Positions 35,775 through 45,093 of a stretch of DNA of 64,000 nt are shown here, piece by piece (positions within the stretch are counted from its first letter, which is position 1; each line of letters opens with the position of its first letter). The notes below the pieces were generated by a model. That model saw nothing but the letters and a program-made list of their open reading frames with translations, ran no database searches and was not told the origin of the DNA. Source of the stretch: Desulfopila sp. IMCC35008 (GTDB lineage: Bacteria > Desulfobacterota > Desulfobulbia > Desulfobulbales > Desulfocapsaceae). Position numbers and translations under genes: made by a program. Location: positions 2,878,501 to 2,942,500 of the forward strand of contig NZ_CP050700.1 of the NCBI RefSeq assembly GCF_010646885.2. The letters run 5' to 3'.

Positions 35775-37247
35775 ATGAAAAAGCTGATGATCACTTTGAG
35801 TATTTTTACACTGGTATTGGGATTCTCCCTATCTGCTGCTGCAGTCGAGATCCCGTCGGAGGTGACGCTGATCAAAAATGTAAATATTTTTGACGGCAAG
35901 AACAAGAAACTTTTGATGGGTTATGATGTGCTTGTTGTCAAAAACCTGATCAAGAAGATCGATAAAGCAATCAAATTAGCAAATACTTATGAAGTTGATG
36001 TGAAAACTGGTGGGTATAAAGAAGTTTCCGGCATCCTCCCAAATGATCTTCCAGGATATGGAGATCAGGTCGTAACGGTGTACGAACCTGAAAAAATGAT
36101 CAAGAAAGAAGTCAAGGTAAACGTTATTGAAGGAGAAGGCCGCACGTTGATGCCAGGCCTCATCGATGCGCACTGGCATACGACCTATGCCTCCACACCT
36201 GCTACAGTTCTCTTAATGGATAAAGGGGATATGGCCGAAGTTGCCATTCGCAGTATGACAGCGGCGAAAGAAACGCTTTTAAGGGGGTTCACCACGGTGC
36301 GGGATCCAGGAGGCAACCCCTTTTCCATCAAGAAATTAATCGATACTGGGGAATATCCCGGTCACCGGATTCTCCCCTCCGGTCCTTTTATGAGTCCAAC
36401 CGCTGGGCATGCAGATCATTATGGTCTAAATGAGACTCCGAGAGATAAATCAACGACCAACTATTGGGAACGCAATATGATGTCCATGACGTCCGATGGT
36501 GTTGATGAAGTTCGACTGAGGACCAGGGACATTCTTAAATTTGGTGCGACGCAGATCAAGATCTGCACCGGCGGTGGAGTGTCTTCTCTGTATGACCCAT
36601 TGGATGTGTTTGAGTATTCGATGGATGAAATCAAGGCCATTGTTGAAGAAGCCACTAACTATAACACCTATGTACATTCACACGTGATGAACGACAAAGG
36701 GGTTCGCAAGACTGTTGAAGCAGGGGTCATGTGCATTGAACATGGGTTCTTCGCTTCAAAGGAAACCCTCGAGTTGATGAAAGAAAAAGGCGTCTGGCTG
36801 AGTCCACAACCCGTCGCTTGGGAAGACATGGCATGGTCCGAGCCAGTTAGTGCAGCGAAGTTTAGAGAAGTTGTTGACGCTGTGGACAGATTGTATCCGC
36901 TGGCCAAAGAAGTAGGTGTGAATATTGCGTTTGGAACAGACCAACTCCTCGATGCATCCAAGGCTCATCAGCAAAGCGACTACCTGGTACGATTAGGGAA
37001 ATGGTTTTCGCCTTACGAAGCACTGAAAATAGCTACATCAGAAAATGCCAGGTTACTGGAAATGAGTGGTCCCCGCCACCCCTACCAGGAAGGTCCGCTT
37101 GGTGTGGTAAGGGAAGGCGCCTATGCCGACTTGATCATCGTGGACGGAAACCCACTTGAGAACCTCGAACTGGTTGGAGATCCAGGTAAAAACTTTGTTC
37201 TCATTATGAAGGACGGCAGGATCTACAAAAATACCTTAGAAAAGTAA
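35775..37247 (+). CDS. Secreted metal-dependent amidohydrolase (copy 2)
   Basis: 490-residue paralogue of the enzyme at 24035, with the same signal peptide style (MKKLMITLSIFTLVLGF), metal ligands (DAHWHTTY, HSHVMND, CIEHGFF, FGTDQLLDAS) and C-terminal beta-sandwich (GAYADLIIVDGNPLE). Several stretches are almost identical at DNA level to copy 1, for example around the sequence coding for TVYEPE and MIKKEVKVN. ATG 35775 was chosen because it starts the signal peptide; the frame opens at 35625. Differences near the active site (Met/Ser/Thr loops, GHADHYGLNE in place of GHFDYSMKN) suggest a changed substrate. It lies in the same orientation as copy 1, about 10 kb away. Confidence 0.87.
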   Translation: MKKLMITLSIFTLVLGFSLSAAAVEIPSEVTLIKNVNIFDGKNKKLLMGYDVLVVKNLIKKIDKAIKLANTYEVDVKTGGYKEVSGILPNDLPGYGDQVVTVYEPEKMIKKEVKVNVIEGEGRTLMPGLIDAHWHTTYASTPATVLLMDKGDMAEVAIRSMTAAKETLLRGFTTVRDPGGNPFSIKKLIDTGEYPGHRILPSGPFMSPTAGHADHYGLNETPRDKSTTNYWERNMMSMTSDGVDEVRLRTRDILKFGATQIKICTGGGVSSLYDPLDVFEYSMDEIKAIVEEATNYNTYVHSHVMNDKGVRKTVEAGVMCIEHGFFASKETLELMKEKGVWLSPQPVAWEDMAWSEPVSAAKFREVVDAVDRLYPLAKEVGVNIAFGTDQLLDASKAHQQSDYLVRLGKWFSPYEALKIATSENARLLEMSGPRHPYQEGPLGVVREGAYADLIIVDGNPLENLELVGDPGKNFVLIMKDGRIYKNTLEK

Positions 37248-37276
37248 TTGATTGCTAATCGGTAACTTTTAACGAG

Positions 37277-37337
37277 CCGTCTGCCAGCTTGGGTACCACA
37301 ATCCGGTTTTTGTGTTCCAAGGGAATCTGGCAGGCGG
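37277..37337 (+). repeat. Three-tier hairpin in the gap after amidohydrolase copy 2
   Basis: An 11-bp outer stem (37277-37287 with 37327-37337, one G-T pair), a middle stem CTTGG/CCAAG (37288-37292 with 37317-37321) and an inner stem CACAA/TTGTG (37297-37301 with 37310-37314) nest inside each other. There is no T-run directly after it, so it is not a textbook terminator; it may still stop transcription or protect mRNA ends. Confidence 0.5.
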
Positions 37338-37444
37338 AGGCTGCTCATTTGATAACTAGCAATTCTGAAGGTTCACATCCCTGAAGTGAGGCCAGAAGAG
37401 GTTCGCGAGTGTTCCAGATAAAGAAGACCTCAAGGAAAGGAATT

Positions 37445-38401
37445 ATGATGAAGATATTTTTACTCCTTACTGTATTGTTGTTTGGAATTACAACACAGGG
37501 GATGGCACAGGACAATTCAGAAGGTGTTCCTGGAAAAGAAAAGAGGAATGAAGCCCTTCCTCTATCTAAAAGCAAAAACCTTCAACCAGCTCAGGAGCGG
37601 CAGCACAAATCAGCCGAAGCAGTAGCCAGAGAACTGGCAAACCCAAATAACTCTTTGGCCAGCCTGACTTTCAAAAATCAGTTTCGATGGTACACCGGGG
37701 ATCTTCCTGGTGCTGACGACCAGAACAACTATACCCTTTTGTTCCAGCCTGTATTTCCCTTTTCAATGGACCCCACTGCCAGTGGTGGAAAAGCTAATCT
37801 TTTTATACGTCCAGGAATACCCTACCTTTTTGACCAGCCAATACCAGTTTTGGAGAATGGCCAACTTGGTTGGGATGATACCAGTGCTCTGGGCGATATC
37901 GGTTTTGACATTGGTTATGGGGTAACTGAAAAAAGTGGCTGGCTCTGGGCATATGGTATGGTCGGCACCTTGCCAACTGCCACCGACGATGATGTGGCAG
38001 GCAAGCAGCTGCGACTCGGTCCAGAGGGCCTGATAGCCAAATTCCATAAGTGGGGTGTATGGGGTTTATTTCCAAGCCATCAGTGGAATGTTACCGGGTG
38101 GGATGATAGCGAGTTCAATACTTCTCAGCTGCAGGCTGTTATCAAATGGATTCCCGGCGGCGGCTGGGCTGTGGGCACTTCGCCTATAATGAACTACGAC
38201 TGGACCTCTGATGAGTGGACCATTCCGTTAAACCTTAATGTCAGTAAAACGATCATTTTTGGTAAACTCCCCATCAAATTCGAACTTGAAGCTGATTACT
38301 ATGTTGAACAACCTGATCTTTTCGGTCCTGAGTGGATGATTGGTTTCAATATTACACCGGTTGTCCCTAACGTAATTGAAAGGTGGATCAAAGGTAACTA
38401 A
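37445..38401 (+). CDS. Outer-membrane protein (transporter/neuromedin-U-like family)
   Basis: 318-residue exported protein with a signal peptide (MMKIFLLLTVLLFGITTQGM, then AQ). The mature part has aromatic strands typical of a small barrel family annotated as transporter or neuromedin U (QFRWYTGDLPGADDQNNYTL, GDIGFDIGYGVTEKSGWLWA, GLFPSHQWNVTGWDDSEFN, GWAVGTSPIMNYDW). Members are often near aromatic or organic-acid degradation genes. ATG 37445 follows AAAGGAATT; the frame opens at 37409. It belongs to the edge of the amidohydrolase island. The function is only guessed. Confidence 0.75.
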   Translation: MMKIFLLLTVLLFGITTQGMAQDNSEGVPGKEKRNEALPLSKSKNLQPAQERQHKSAEAVARELANPNNSLASLTFKNQFRWYTGDLPGADDQNNYTLLFQPVFPFSMDPTASGGKANLFIRPGIPYLFDQPIPVLENGQLGWDDTSALGDIGFDIGYGVTEKSGWLWAYGMVGTLPTATDDDVAGKQLRLGPEGLIAKFHKWGVWGLFPSHQWNVTGWDDSEFNTSQLQAVIKWIPGGGWAVGTSPIMNYDWTSDEWTIPLNLNVSKTIIFGKLPIKFELEADYYVEQPDLFGPEWMIGFNITPVVPNVIERWIKGN

Positions 38402-38473
38402 AGCATAGATGTTCATGATTGGTTATATGCAATATCCAAACCGATATTACTGCACTTGCTTTCCCACAACCTA

Positions 38474-38526
38474 GAAGAACCTTAAGATTATCATCAAGGA
38501 TGACAAGATCTATAAAAAAACTAAGT
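38474..38526 (+). pseudogene. Amidohydrolase C-terminal tail fragment
   Basis: A frame reads KNLKIIIKDDKIYKKTK and stop, which lines up with the last residues of copy 2 (KNFVLIMKDGRIYKNTLEK and stop). It has an in-frame stop just upstream and no further homology, so only a tail remains. It is the shortest of the three fragments; chance similarity cannot be excluded, but its position beside two intact copies makes common origin likely. Confidence 0.5.
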
Positions 38527-38689
38527 GAGTGAAGCTTGCTCCAGTGTTTTCTTCATACAACAGATGAGTATTGGAGATAAGATATCTAAACTTTATAGAA
38601 TACTTCACATCGGAAGTTAATCTTCCAGGGCTACCCAAGGTTCTGGCTTTGTCTGCTGCAATCCTGCTAACTATAGAGGGCACTGCGCC

Positions 38690-38938
38690 ATGATTTTCAC
38701 CCAAAGTTGGAACAGGGTCAGCAAGGAGCAAATCATTCCTTCCACACTCATCGATTCGATACAGCATGGTGGCAAACCGGGAATTAATTTGGGTGACTTC
38801 GTGGGGAAGGAGTTACAGAGTTCATTTCTCGACATCAAGGCGCTGGTGAGCCTTTACTATTGGGACGTTGTGTTTCCCGGTGGCAATTTCTATAAAAGCG
38901 GTGGCGGTTCTGTCATGCACATAGTTGCCGACCTATAA
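38690..38938 (+). CDS. Doubtful small ORF, possibly a gene remnant
   Basis: 82 codons beginning MIFTQSWNRVSKEQ with no convincing ribosome site and no recognised family. Near its end it reads LQSSFLDIKALVSLYYWDVV and FPGGNFYKSGGG, somewhat like an outer-membrane strand, so a leftover of a barrel gene is conceivable. The 600-base gap it lies in (38402-39002) otherwise holds only the amidohydrolase tail. Confidence 0.2.
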   Translation: MIFTQSWNRVSKEQIIPSTLIDSIQHGGKPGINLGDFVGKELQSSFLDIKALVSLYYWDVVFPGGNFYKSGGGSVMHIVADL

Positions 38939-39002
38939 GTTGGTACTATCAGAGCCTTGCCAGTGAGCCAAGTACCAAGATCTATAATAGAGGCTATTAA
39001 AG

Positions 39003-39899
39003 ATGAACATAATTAAAATGGGCATGACTGCCTGTATTCTATTGCTAGTTGTTGGTTGTGAAACTGCAGTTACGAATCGGCCGAGCAGCAATGTGATAAT
39101 ATCGGAAGAGTTTCCTTCGTACAAGGTCGATCAACCCATTGATAAACAAGTTGAGGTTGTTGTTCCCATTGGTAACGGCACAACGAAAAAGGTGGTGGAA
39201 CATAGAGTCAATTCTGAGAATGGTGAAAATCGGATTAGCACTTTAAAGACAACAACTTACTGGGAGATTGACTCTCAACACGAACAAATATCGACAAAAT
39301 TACATACTATCACGAGTGTATCCAAGCCAGGAGAACGCGACTACAAGTTCGATGTTGATGAAGAGTTGCTCAGTAATAAAGATGGTAAAGTTATCGGCTA
39401 TCACTTAGATCTCAAAGAGTTTGAATCTCTGTTTTCGCCTATTATTATTGAAATGGTAAAAAAGGTCCAGCCTCAGTGGATTACCCAGGAATATCATTTG
39501 GACGAGTTGGGAACGAAAATTACGACAGGGTATGAGATAAGACCCACCATTTTGAGTAAAGAGCGGCTACAGCAATTTCTTGGAGCTGAGATGTCTTCGA
39601 AAGTTGATCAGCCTGAGATCGTGAAAGGGTATGGAACCTATAATAATAAAAGAGTGGTAGTTACCTATTATACAGTGGACGAAGTAGTTCTCGATGGCAA
39701 TTCAACCATGGTAATCAAGGGGAAGGGTTATAATTTGTACGATGCACGATCATTTATCCATGTACGTGGGGAGTTCCTGATTCGGATAAATGTGACAGAC
39801 AATGATGGGAAAGTCCAGGATATTGAAGTGCGGATAAAACAACGCTGTGATGATTATCACGTCCGTGGATTGATTAACGCTCCAGGATATCTGAAGTAA
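39003..39899 (+). CDS. Lipoprotein of unknown function
   Basis: 298-residue protein with an N-terminal lipoprotein signal (ACILLLVVGC, lipid cysteine at 19). I do not recognise the family. The mature part is rich in beta-strand-like alternation and charged residues, with repeats of the style EVVVPIGNGTTKKVVEHRVN and ITTGYEIRPTILSKERLQQF, and ends in a basic KQRCDDYHVRGLINAPGYLK. No catalytic motif stands out. It precedes cti on the same strand by 169 bases, so it might be an accessory envelope protein of that unit. Confidence 0.75.
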   Translation: MNIIKMGMTACILLLVVGCETAVTNRPSSNVIISEEFPSYKVDQPIDKQVEVVVPIGNGTTKKVVEHRVNSENGENRISTLKTTTYWEIDSQHEQISTKLHTITSVSKPGERDYKFDVDEELLSNKDGKVIGYHLDLKEFESLFSPIIIEMVKKVQPQWITQEYHLDELGTKITTGYEIRPTILSKERLQQFLGAEMSSKVDQPEIVKGYGTYNNKRVVVTYYTVDEVVLDGNSTMVIKGKGYNLYDARSFIHVRGEFLIRINVTDNDGKVQDIEVRIKQRCDDYHVRGLINAPGYLK

Positions 39900-39973
39900 A
39901 GCATTTTTTCTCTCAGCGTTCTAAAGGGTTCTGACGATCCTATACTTGACAGGCTGAACCTTGCATGAGCCTT

Positions 39974-40000
39974 GCAAAATAGTTTTGCCTGGGTTTTTGT
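39974..40000 (+). terminator. Possible weak terminator
   Basis: GCAAAA (39974-39979) pairs with TTTTGC (39983-39988) across a TAG loop and is followed by CTGGGTTTTTG. The stem is A-T rich, so its strength is uncertain. Confidence 0.3.
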
Positions 40001-40068
40001 ATTATTCGCATGTCAACTCGTCTCTGCAGTAGTGTGGTAGAACCCTAAACTCCAGTAAAGGTGAGATA

Positions 40069-42432
40069 ATGCAAATCTTGTTATACATAGGTATTTTATT
40101 CTACTTAATTCTTGCTGGATGTGCCGCACCTACTCCACAAAATCCTGCCTACCAGTTTAAGCCGCCCACCCGTAAACTTGATTATCTTGCAGATGTAGAG
40201 CCAATCCTCGTCAAGCGATGTGTCGTATGCCACTCATGCTACAACTCTCCTTGCCAACTCAAACTGAGCTCATGGGATGGCTTGGAACGTGGAGCGAGCA
40301 AAGAAAAAATTTATAATGGTGGTCGATTAAAGACCATGGACCCGAGTAGATTGCTGGTCGACGCACATTCTGAACAGCAGTGGCGGGAGAAAGGTTTTTT
40401 TAGTGTGTTGCAAAAGGGCGAACAATCTTATGACGAATCTGCTTTCTTTATGCTCCTTGATCACAAAAGAGTTTCACCCAGTGTCAAGGGAGATTATTAC
40501 CCGGAGGACAAGGATCTGACGTGTGCTAAAAATACCACTGAGCTGAAAGATTATCTGAATAAGCATCCAAATCGAGGTATGCCTTTTGGTTTTCCTCCAC
40601 TTAAGCAGGAAGAATTCAATACCGTTGCCGGTTGGCTGATGCAGGGCGCCTATGGGCCAACAGCCGAGCAACAGGCGACCCTCAAAGAGATCTCCATTGA
40701 AGACCAGAAGATGATTGATATCTGGGAAAAATTTCTCAACAACCCAGATCCCAAGTATGGCATGACGGCGCGATATCTCTACGACCATCTGTTTTTAGCA
40801 CATATTACCTTTGAAACCGGAGGGAATGACTTTTTCGAATTGGTCCGTTCAAAAACAGGGCCGGGGGAGCCAATTGACATCATCGCTACGGTACGGCCCT
40901 ACGATGCGCCCGGAACAGAAACGTTTTATTATCGATTCCGGAAAATTTATTCGACGATTGTTCACAAAACCCACATGGTTTTCCCACTTGGAAAAAAACA
41001 GTTAAACCGAATCAACGAGTTGTTTATCTCACCTGATTGGATGGAATCACCCCATTTCGTATCGTATGATGCAATTGAAAGTGCCAACCCATTCAAAACG
41101 TACGCGCAAATTCCTGCTCGTTCAAGATATCAATGGCTGCTCGACAATGCCCATTATACAATCATGACATTTATACGCGGCCCAGTCTGCAAAGGGCAAG
41201 TTGCCTTGAATGTTATCAATGATCATTTCTGGATCATGTTCCTTGATCCAGATTATGATTTATCGGTTAAATATCCAGGTCTTATTAAGTTTCAGTTAAA
41301 CAATCTGAGAATGCCGGGAGAACAGGGGAGTGAGTATAAGCTGTATAAAACACTCACGGATAATGTGCACTATCAGTGGGCAATCAACTATTACAAGGCG
41401 AGGCAGGAGTTTTACGCCATTATCTACCCGGATGGTTTAGGGGTTGATGCGATCTGGAAAGGCAATAAACCTGATGACGACCCACTTCTGACAGTATTCA
41501 GGCATTTTGACAGTGCCTCAGTTCACCGGGGGGTTTGGGGAAATTTGCCAGATACGATGTGGGTTGTCGATTTCCCACTATTTGAGAGGATCTATTATGC
41601 CCTTGTAGCTGGTTTTGATGTATACGGGACAGCTGGCCACCAACTTGCCACCAGGTTATACATGGATGCACTTCGAGTAGAGGGAGAGAGCTATTTTCTT
41701 GATTTTATGCCGGAGGCCATACGAAGTTCAATGATGTCATCGTGGTATACCGGCATCACACTTGATAAGATACATTACCATCCCTCTCCTGTACCAGCAG
41801 GAAGCTCGTTTACAACAGAGGAGCCGAAGCGGGAGTTGATTGAAAGCATTGTAAACGATCATATCATTGTCGATGATATCGCTTTTGATACGAATTATCT
41901 CAAGACGGGTGAATCATACCCAGCACTTCCCCAGTATTACAACTCGATTGAAGATATCGTTACTGGATTTATTGCCTCTTCAGCACCCGGAGTTTCTTTT
42001 TTCAGACATGAGGCGAATACTAATGCCAATGTTGCATGGATAAAAATTACGAATATACCAAATCATGATGATATTGTTATCTCGTCGATTGTCGATAGGT
42101 GGCATGATAATGTCAAGTTTTTATTCCTGGAGAAATATTTTCTAAACCCTGAAAAAGACAGGGCTGATTTTATCCCGGGCTTTGTAGGTTCGTACCCCAA
42201 TTATTTCATGGTTGTTGATTATAATGACCTGCCTGATTTTCTCGATCTTCTAGACGTATATGACGGTGGTGCTGAGTCAATAGAGAGGTTTAAGAAATAT
42301 GGTATTAACCGGGCTGACGATAATTTCTGGGAGGTATACGACTGGTTTCAGAACGCATTTAACGTGTCAGAAAGAGAAAATGCAGGATTGATTGATCTCA
42401 ACAGATATTATTATCTGGCCATTGAACAGTAA
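40069..42432 (+). CDS. cti: Fatty acid cis/trans isomerase
   Basis: 787-residue heme enzyme that converts cis to trans unsaturated fatty acids in membrane phospholipids, a fast response to solvents or heat. The single c-type heme motif CVVCH lies at about residues 45-49 (PILVKRCVVCHSCY), as in Pseudomonas and Vibrio Cti, and the whole length matches the family. Unlike a simple signal peptide, the N-terminus ends in LILAGCAAP, a lipobox, so the enzyme is probably lipid-anchored facing the periplasm. Ribosome site AAAGGTGAG precedes ATG. It is an orphan on its own promoter, but phospholipase A, an MCE transporter, LpxD and a PagL-like enzyme lie within 18 kb. Confidence 0.9.
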   Translation: MQILLYIGILFYLILAGCAAPTPQNPAYQFKPPTRKLDYLADVEPILVKRCVVCHSCYNSPCQLKLSSWDGLERGASKEKIYNGGRLKTMDPSRLLVDAHSEQQWREKGFFSVLQKGEQSYDESAFFMLLDHKRVSPSVKGDYYPEDKDLTCAKNTTELKDYLNKHPNRGMPFGFPPLKQEEFNTVAGWLMQGAYGPTAEQQATLKEISIEDQKMIDIWEKFLNNPDPKYGMTARYLYDHLFLAHITFETGGNDFFELVRSKTGPGEPIDIIATVRPYDAPGTETFYYRFRKIYSTIVHKTHMVFPLGKKQLNRINELFISPDWMESPHFVSYDAIESANPFKTYAQIPARSRYQWLLDNAHYTIMTFIRGPVCKGQVALNVINDHFWIMFLDPDYDLSVKYPGLIKFQLNNLRMPGEQGSEYKLYKTLTDNVHYQWAINYYKARQEFYAIIYPDGLGVDAIWKGNKPDDDPLLTVFRHFDSASVHRGVWGNLPDTMWVVDFPLFERIYYALVAGFDVYGTAGHQLATRLYMDALRVEGESYFLDFMPEAIRSSMMSSWYTGITLDKIHYHPSPVPAGSSFTTEEPKRELIESIVNDHIIVDDIAFDTNYLKTGESYPALPQYYNSIEDIVTGFIASSAPGVSFFRHEANTNANVAWIKITNIPNHDDIVISSIVDRWHDNVKFLFLEKYFLNPEKDRADFIPGFVGSYPNYFMVVDYNDLPDFLDLLDVYDGGAESIERFKKYGINRADDNFWEVYDWFQNAFNVSERENAGLIDLNRYYYLAIEQ

Positions 42433-42633
42433 TAAATGCTGTAAACTAACATTTTAGAAGAATAGCGTGAGGTGCTCACTTCGATACTTGTAGTGTTTAC
42501 AGCAGGATACTTTCTTAGAAAGGAATCTAAAGTTAAGGAAATTACAACAGGCGTACTTCTTGTGCAAGAGTTGGACTGCCAGGATTTCTAACATCAACTC
42601 CTTCCGTCAGCGGAGACTAGGAAGAGGTCGTTC

Positions 42634-43390
42634 ATGATTTTTTTATCGCATTGGTATCGGTACATTATCCTACTCTCTCTTGTTACCATTACTGGCTGTG
42701 CGGACGCACCTTATTCAATAAATATGATGCCTTCGCCAGAAGCTTATGCTACTGGAGTGGTTAACCCCTTTTCAGACACCAATCCAATTGATGTCGCTCC
42801 ATGGCATGGACTTCTTTATGTAACTGATAGGGTGCCAAATGAAGGAGAGAATCTTAGCGATTTTTATTCTGACGAGCCTGCAAACCTACTCAGACTTGGA
42901 ATCAGCCATATTGGGATCTCCGGTAAAAAAGATATCCTCTGGGATGAGTTACATCGAATATCGATATTGAAGAACAGAAAAGAAGACTATCCCCTCGTTG
43001 TTGAATCAATCGAGGAATATGGGATACTTGATAGAAGTTATTATCGCTATATGGACCCAAGCCTGGTGGCAGACGACCCTGAGAAAGTGGGAAAAGAATT
43101 CGCCGGGAAAATAAATGCAAAGCTCTCAGTCTCTAAAAATAAAGGCGTGTATATTTATGTCCATGGCTACAATACAAACTTTGAAGACCCCGTCCTTGTA
43201 GCGACTGAACTCTGGCACTACCTGGATTATGACGGGGTGTTTATAGCTTATTCCTGGCCTGCAACAAATAAAGGAACTGCATACTTCGGTGATACCGAAA
43301 AAGCTCATTGGGCAGGCAGGCATTTGCGAACCTTTCTTCGATATCTCTCAGATACTACTGATGCTGAGAACATTCATGTTATTGCTTATA
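42634..43390 (+). pseudogene. DUF900 lipoprotein hydrolase, 5' part (interrupted by IS630)
   Basis: N-terminal 252 codons of an alpha/beta hydrolase-like lipoprotein (lipobox TITGC at residue 22). The family signatures YVTDRVPNEG, GVYIYVHGYNTNFEDPVLVA and GVFIAYSWPATNKG are present up to NIHVIAY. There the reading frame enters an IS630 element and ends at a foreign stop (43413). Joining base 43390 to base 44486 restores HVIAYSMGTRVTTQALHDL, so the break is exactly at the nucleophile elbow. Such proteins act as serine esterases of unknown substrate. AGGAAGAGG precedes ATG. Confidence 0.85.
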
Positions 43391-44483
43391 TTAATCCGAA
43401 CGTTAATCAGTAGACACAATCGTATACTTTGTCCACGGATGCTGAAAGAATGATTTTACTGTCTCTGGTCTGCGTTGGAGCGAGCGCATGACCTTCATGA
43501 CTCTTTTATACAGATCCCATGCATTGGTGGTGGTTTGACGACCAATTTTATGGTTCTTAAGATAATTCCAAACGTGCTCATCAGGATTCAACTCTGGTGC
43601 GTAGGGTGGCAGAAAGAAGATTTTCAACTTCCCATTGGTGCTCTCTACAAATTTACGAACCTCATTCGAACGATGAACAGAGCTGTTGTCGAGAATCAGA
43701 AAAACCGGCCTTTTCACCCCGATAATAAGGCGCTTCAGGAATTCAATAAAAACGGAAGAATTTACACTGTCTTCCGTGGCCATAAACTTCATTGCACCAC
43801 GAGGGTTGATTGCAGAGATCAAATTAACTTTATGCCTAGATCCTGTGGTTTTAACCACAGGCGTTTTCCCCTTTGGGGCCCAAGTCGTACCGGAATGGTA
43901 ATCAGAACGGACTGTCGACTCATCACCAAAGAATATTTCAGCCTTCTCCTTCTTTGCAAGCTTCTTGATTTCCTTAAAGTCTTCCGCCATCCATTTCAGA
44001 ACAAGGTATTCATCCTGCTGATACGACTTTCTTTGTGGCCGTTGGGGGCTCAGCCCAAGTTTTCTCAACAAACGACCTACAGAAACCTCACTCATGCTGA
44101 CTCGAAATCTTCGTTTTATGAGTTCCTGCACCATGCCACGTGTCCAAAGCGCAAATTCAAATTTGAGTTGGCGAGGATCTACCCCAACAATAATTCGATA
44201 CAGTTTTTGAAGCTGCTTTCCGTTAAGTTTTGGCTGTTTTCCAGGGGCTTTCTTACTGCGAAGAGCATCAAGACCACCTTCTCGATATTTCGCAAGCCAT
44301 TCATAGATAACGGTTCTAGTAAATCCAAGGGCCTTTATAACTACTTCAGGGCTCTCTCCTGCCTCTACACGCTTTACAGCCCTTATTCTTATAGCTTCAA
44401 GGGCTTCTCGGTTAATTTTCCTTCCATCTTCAATATTCATGGATGGAGTATAACACATGTCTACTGATTAATGAACGGATTAA
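43391..44483. mobile_element. Complete IS630-family insertion sequence (1093 bp)
   Basis: The element has 26-base terminal inverted repeats (43391-43416 and 44458-44483, 23 of 26 bases paired) and is flanked by TA on both sides (43389-43390 and 44484-44485), the usual IS630/Tc1 target duplication. It carries one transposase gene on the minus strand that looks intact. Removing the element and one TA restores the DUF900 reading frame, showing a recent, precise insertion. Confidence 0.92.
43403..44440 (-). CDS. IS630-family transposase
   Basis: 345-residue DDE transposase. The first half has two helix-turn-helix regions (RVEAGESPEVVIKALGFTRT; MSEVSVGRLLRKLGLSPQRP). The catalytic triad of the DDE_3 domain is visible: FFGDEST, LILDNSSVH and LNPDEHVWNYLKNHK. 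The frame opens at 44458 inside the right inverted repeat, but ATG 44440 (MNIEDGRKINREALEAIRI) is the more likely start. The stop codon lies within the left inverted repeat. No frameshift is seen, so the element may be active. A fragment of a related transposase lies at 45319. Confidence 0.9.
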   Translation of the reverse strand: MNIEDGRKINREALEAIRIRAVKRVEAGESPEVVIKALGFTRTVIYEWLAKYREGGLDALRSKKAPGKQPKLNGKQLQKLYRIIVGVDPRQLKFEFALWTRGMVQELIKRRFRVSMSEVSVGRLLRKLGLSPQRPQRKSYQQDEYLVLKWMAEDFKEIKKLAKKEKAEIFFGDESTVRSDYHSGTTWAPKGKTPVVKTTGSRHKVNLISAINPRGAMKFMATEDSVNSSVFIEFLKRLIIGVKRPVFLILDNSSVHRSNEVRKFVESTNGKLKIFFLPPYAPELNPDEHVWNYLKNHKIGRQTTTNAWDLYKRVMKVMRSLQRRPETVKSFFQHPWTKYTIVSTD

Positions 44484-44485
44484 TA

Positions 44486-45093
44486 GCATGGGTACTCGGG
44501 TAACAACCCAGGCCCTTCACGACCTAAGCATGATATATCATGAACAGAACAATGAGACAGTTCGTCAGAGTTTGCGTCTTGGCAACGTCATTTTGCTTAG
44601 TGGGGACCAGTCGACTTCACTTTTGGCGAATTATATCCTTGATGGTTTGTTGAATACCGTAAATTGTTTGACGATCTATTCTTCAGAAGAAGATTCCGTA
44701 TTGGGAGCCTCGAATTGGATATTTGGCAGAAGGCGCCTTGGTCAGATGACTACTGAATATATGAAGAAATCATCGATGATAGTTCGAGAGGCTCTGATTC
44801 AAGAAAAGCGAATCAGAGTTATTGATGCCAGTAAAGCCGTCGGCGTTGATTCAGGAAAAGGTCACCAGTATTTCAGGAGTAGCCCATGGGTTTCGAGTGA
44901 TATTTTAATGACCCTGATGTATGACTTGCCGCCTGAAAAACGTGGACTCGTGAGAAGTGACGGACCAGTCTGGGAGTTTCCCAAAGATTATATATCTCGT
45001 CTAAAATTATCGTTTGAACAGGCAGATCAGGAAAGAAAAATAAAGGACTTGCAACCCGAAACGTCAACGAATAATGAGAATGAAAATCCATAA
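44486..45093 (+). pseudogene. DUF900 lipoprotein hydrolase, 3' part (interrupted by IS630)
   Basis: C-terminal 202 codons of the hydrolase, beginning at GC of the split AGC serine codon: SMGTRVTTQALHDLSMIYHE, then the GNVILLSGDQSTSL strand and the DGLLNTVNCLTIYSSEEDSV region where the catalytic acid and histidine would follow. In the present arrangement a frame runs into it from the IS end (MEYNTCLL..., 44443), but without signal peptide or nucleophile half it cannot work. Confidence 0.85.

Noticed and set aside
43475..44467. 330-codon plus-strand frame
   Set aside because: Fully antisense to the IS630 transposase, which has intact catalytic motifs.
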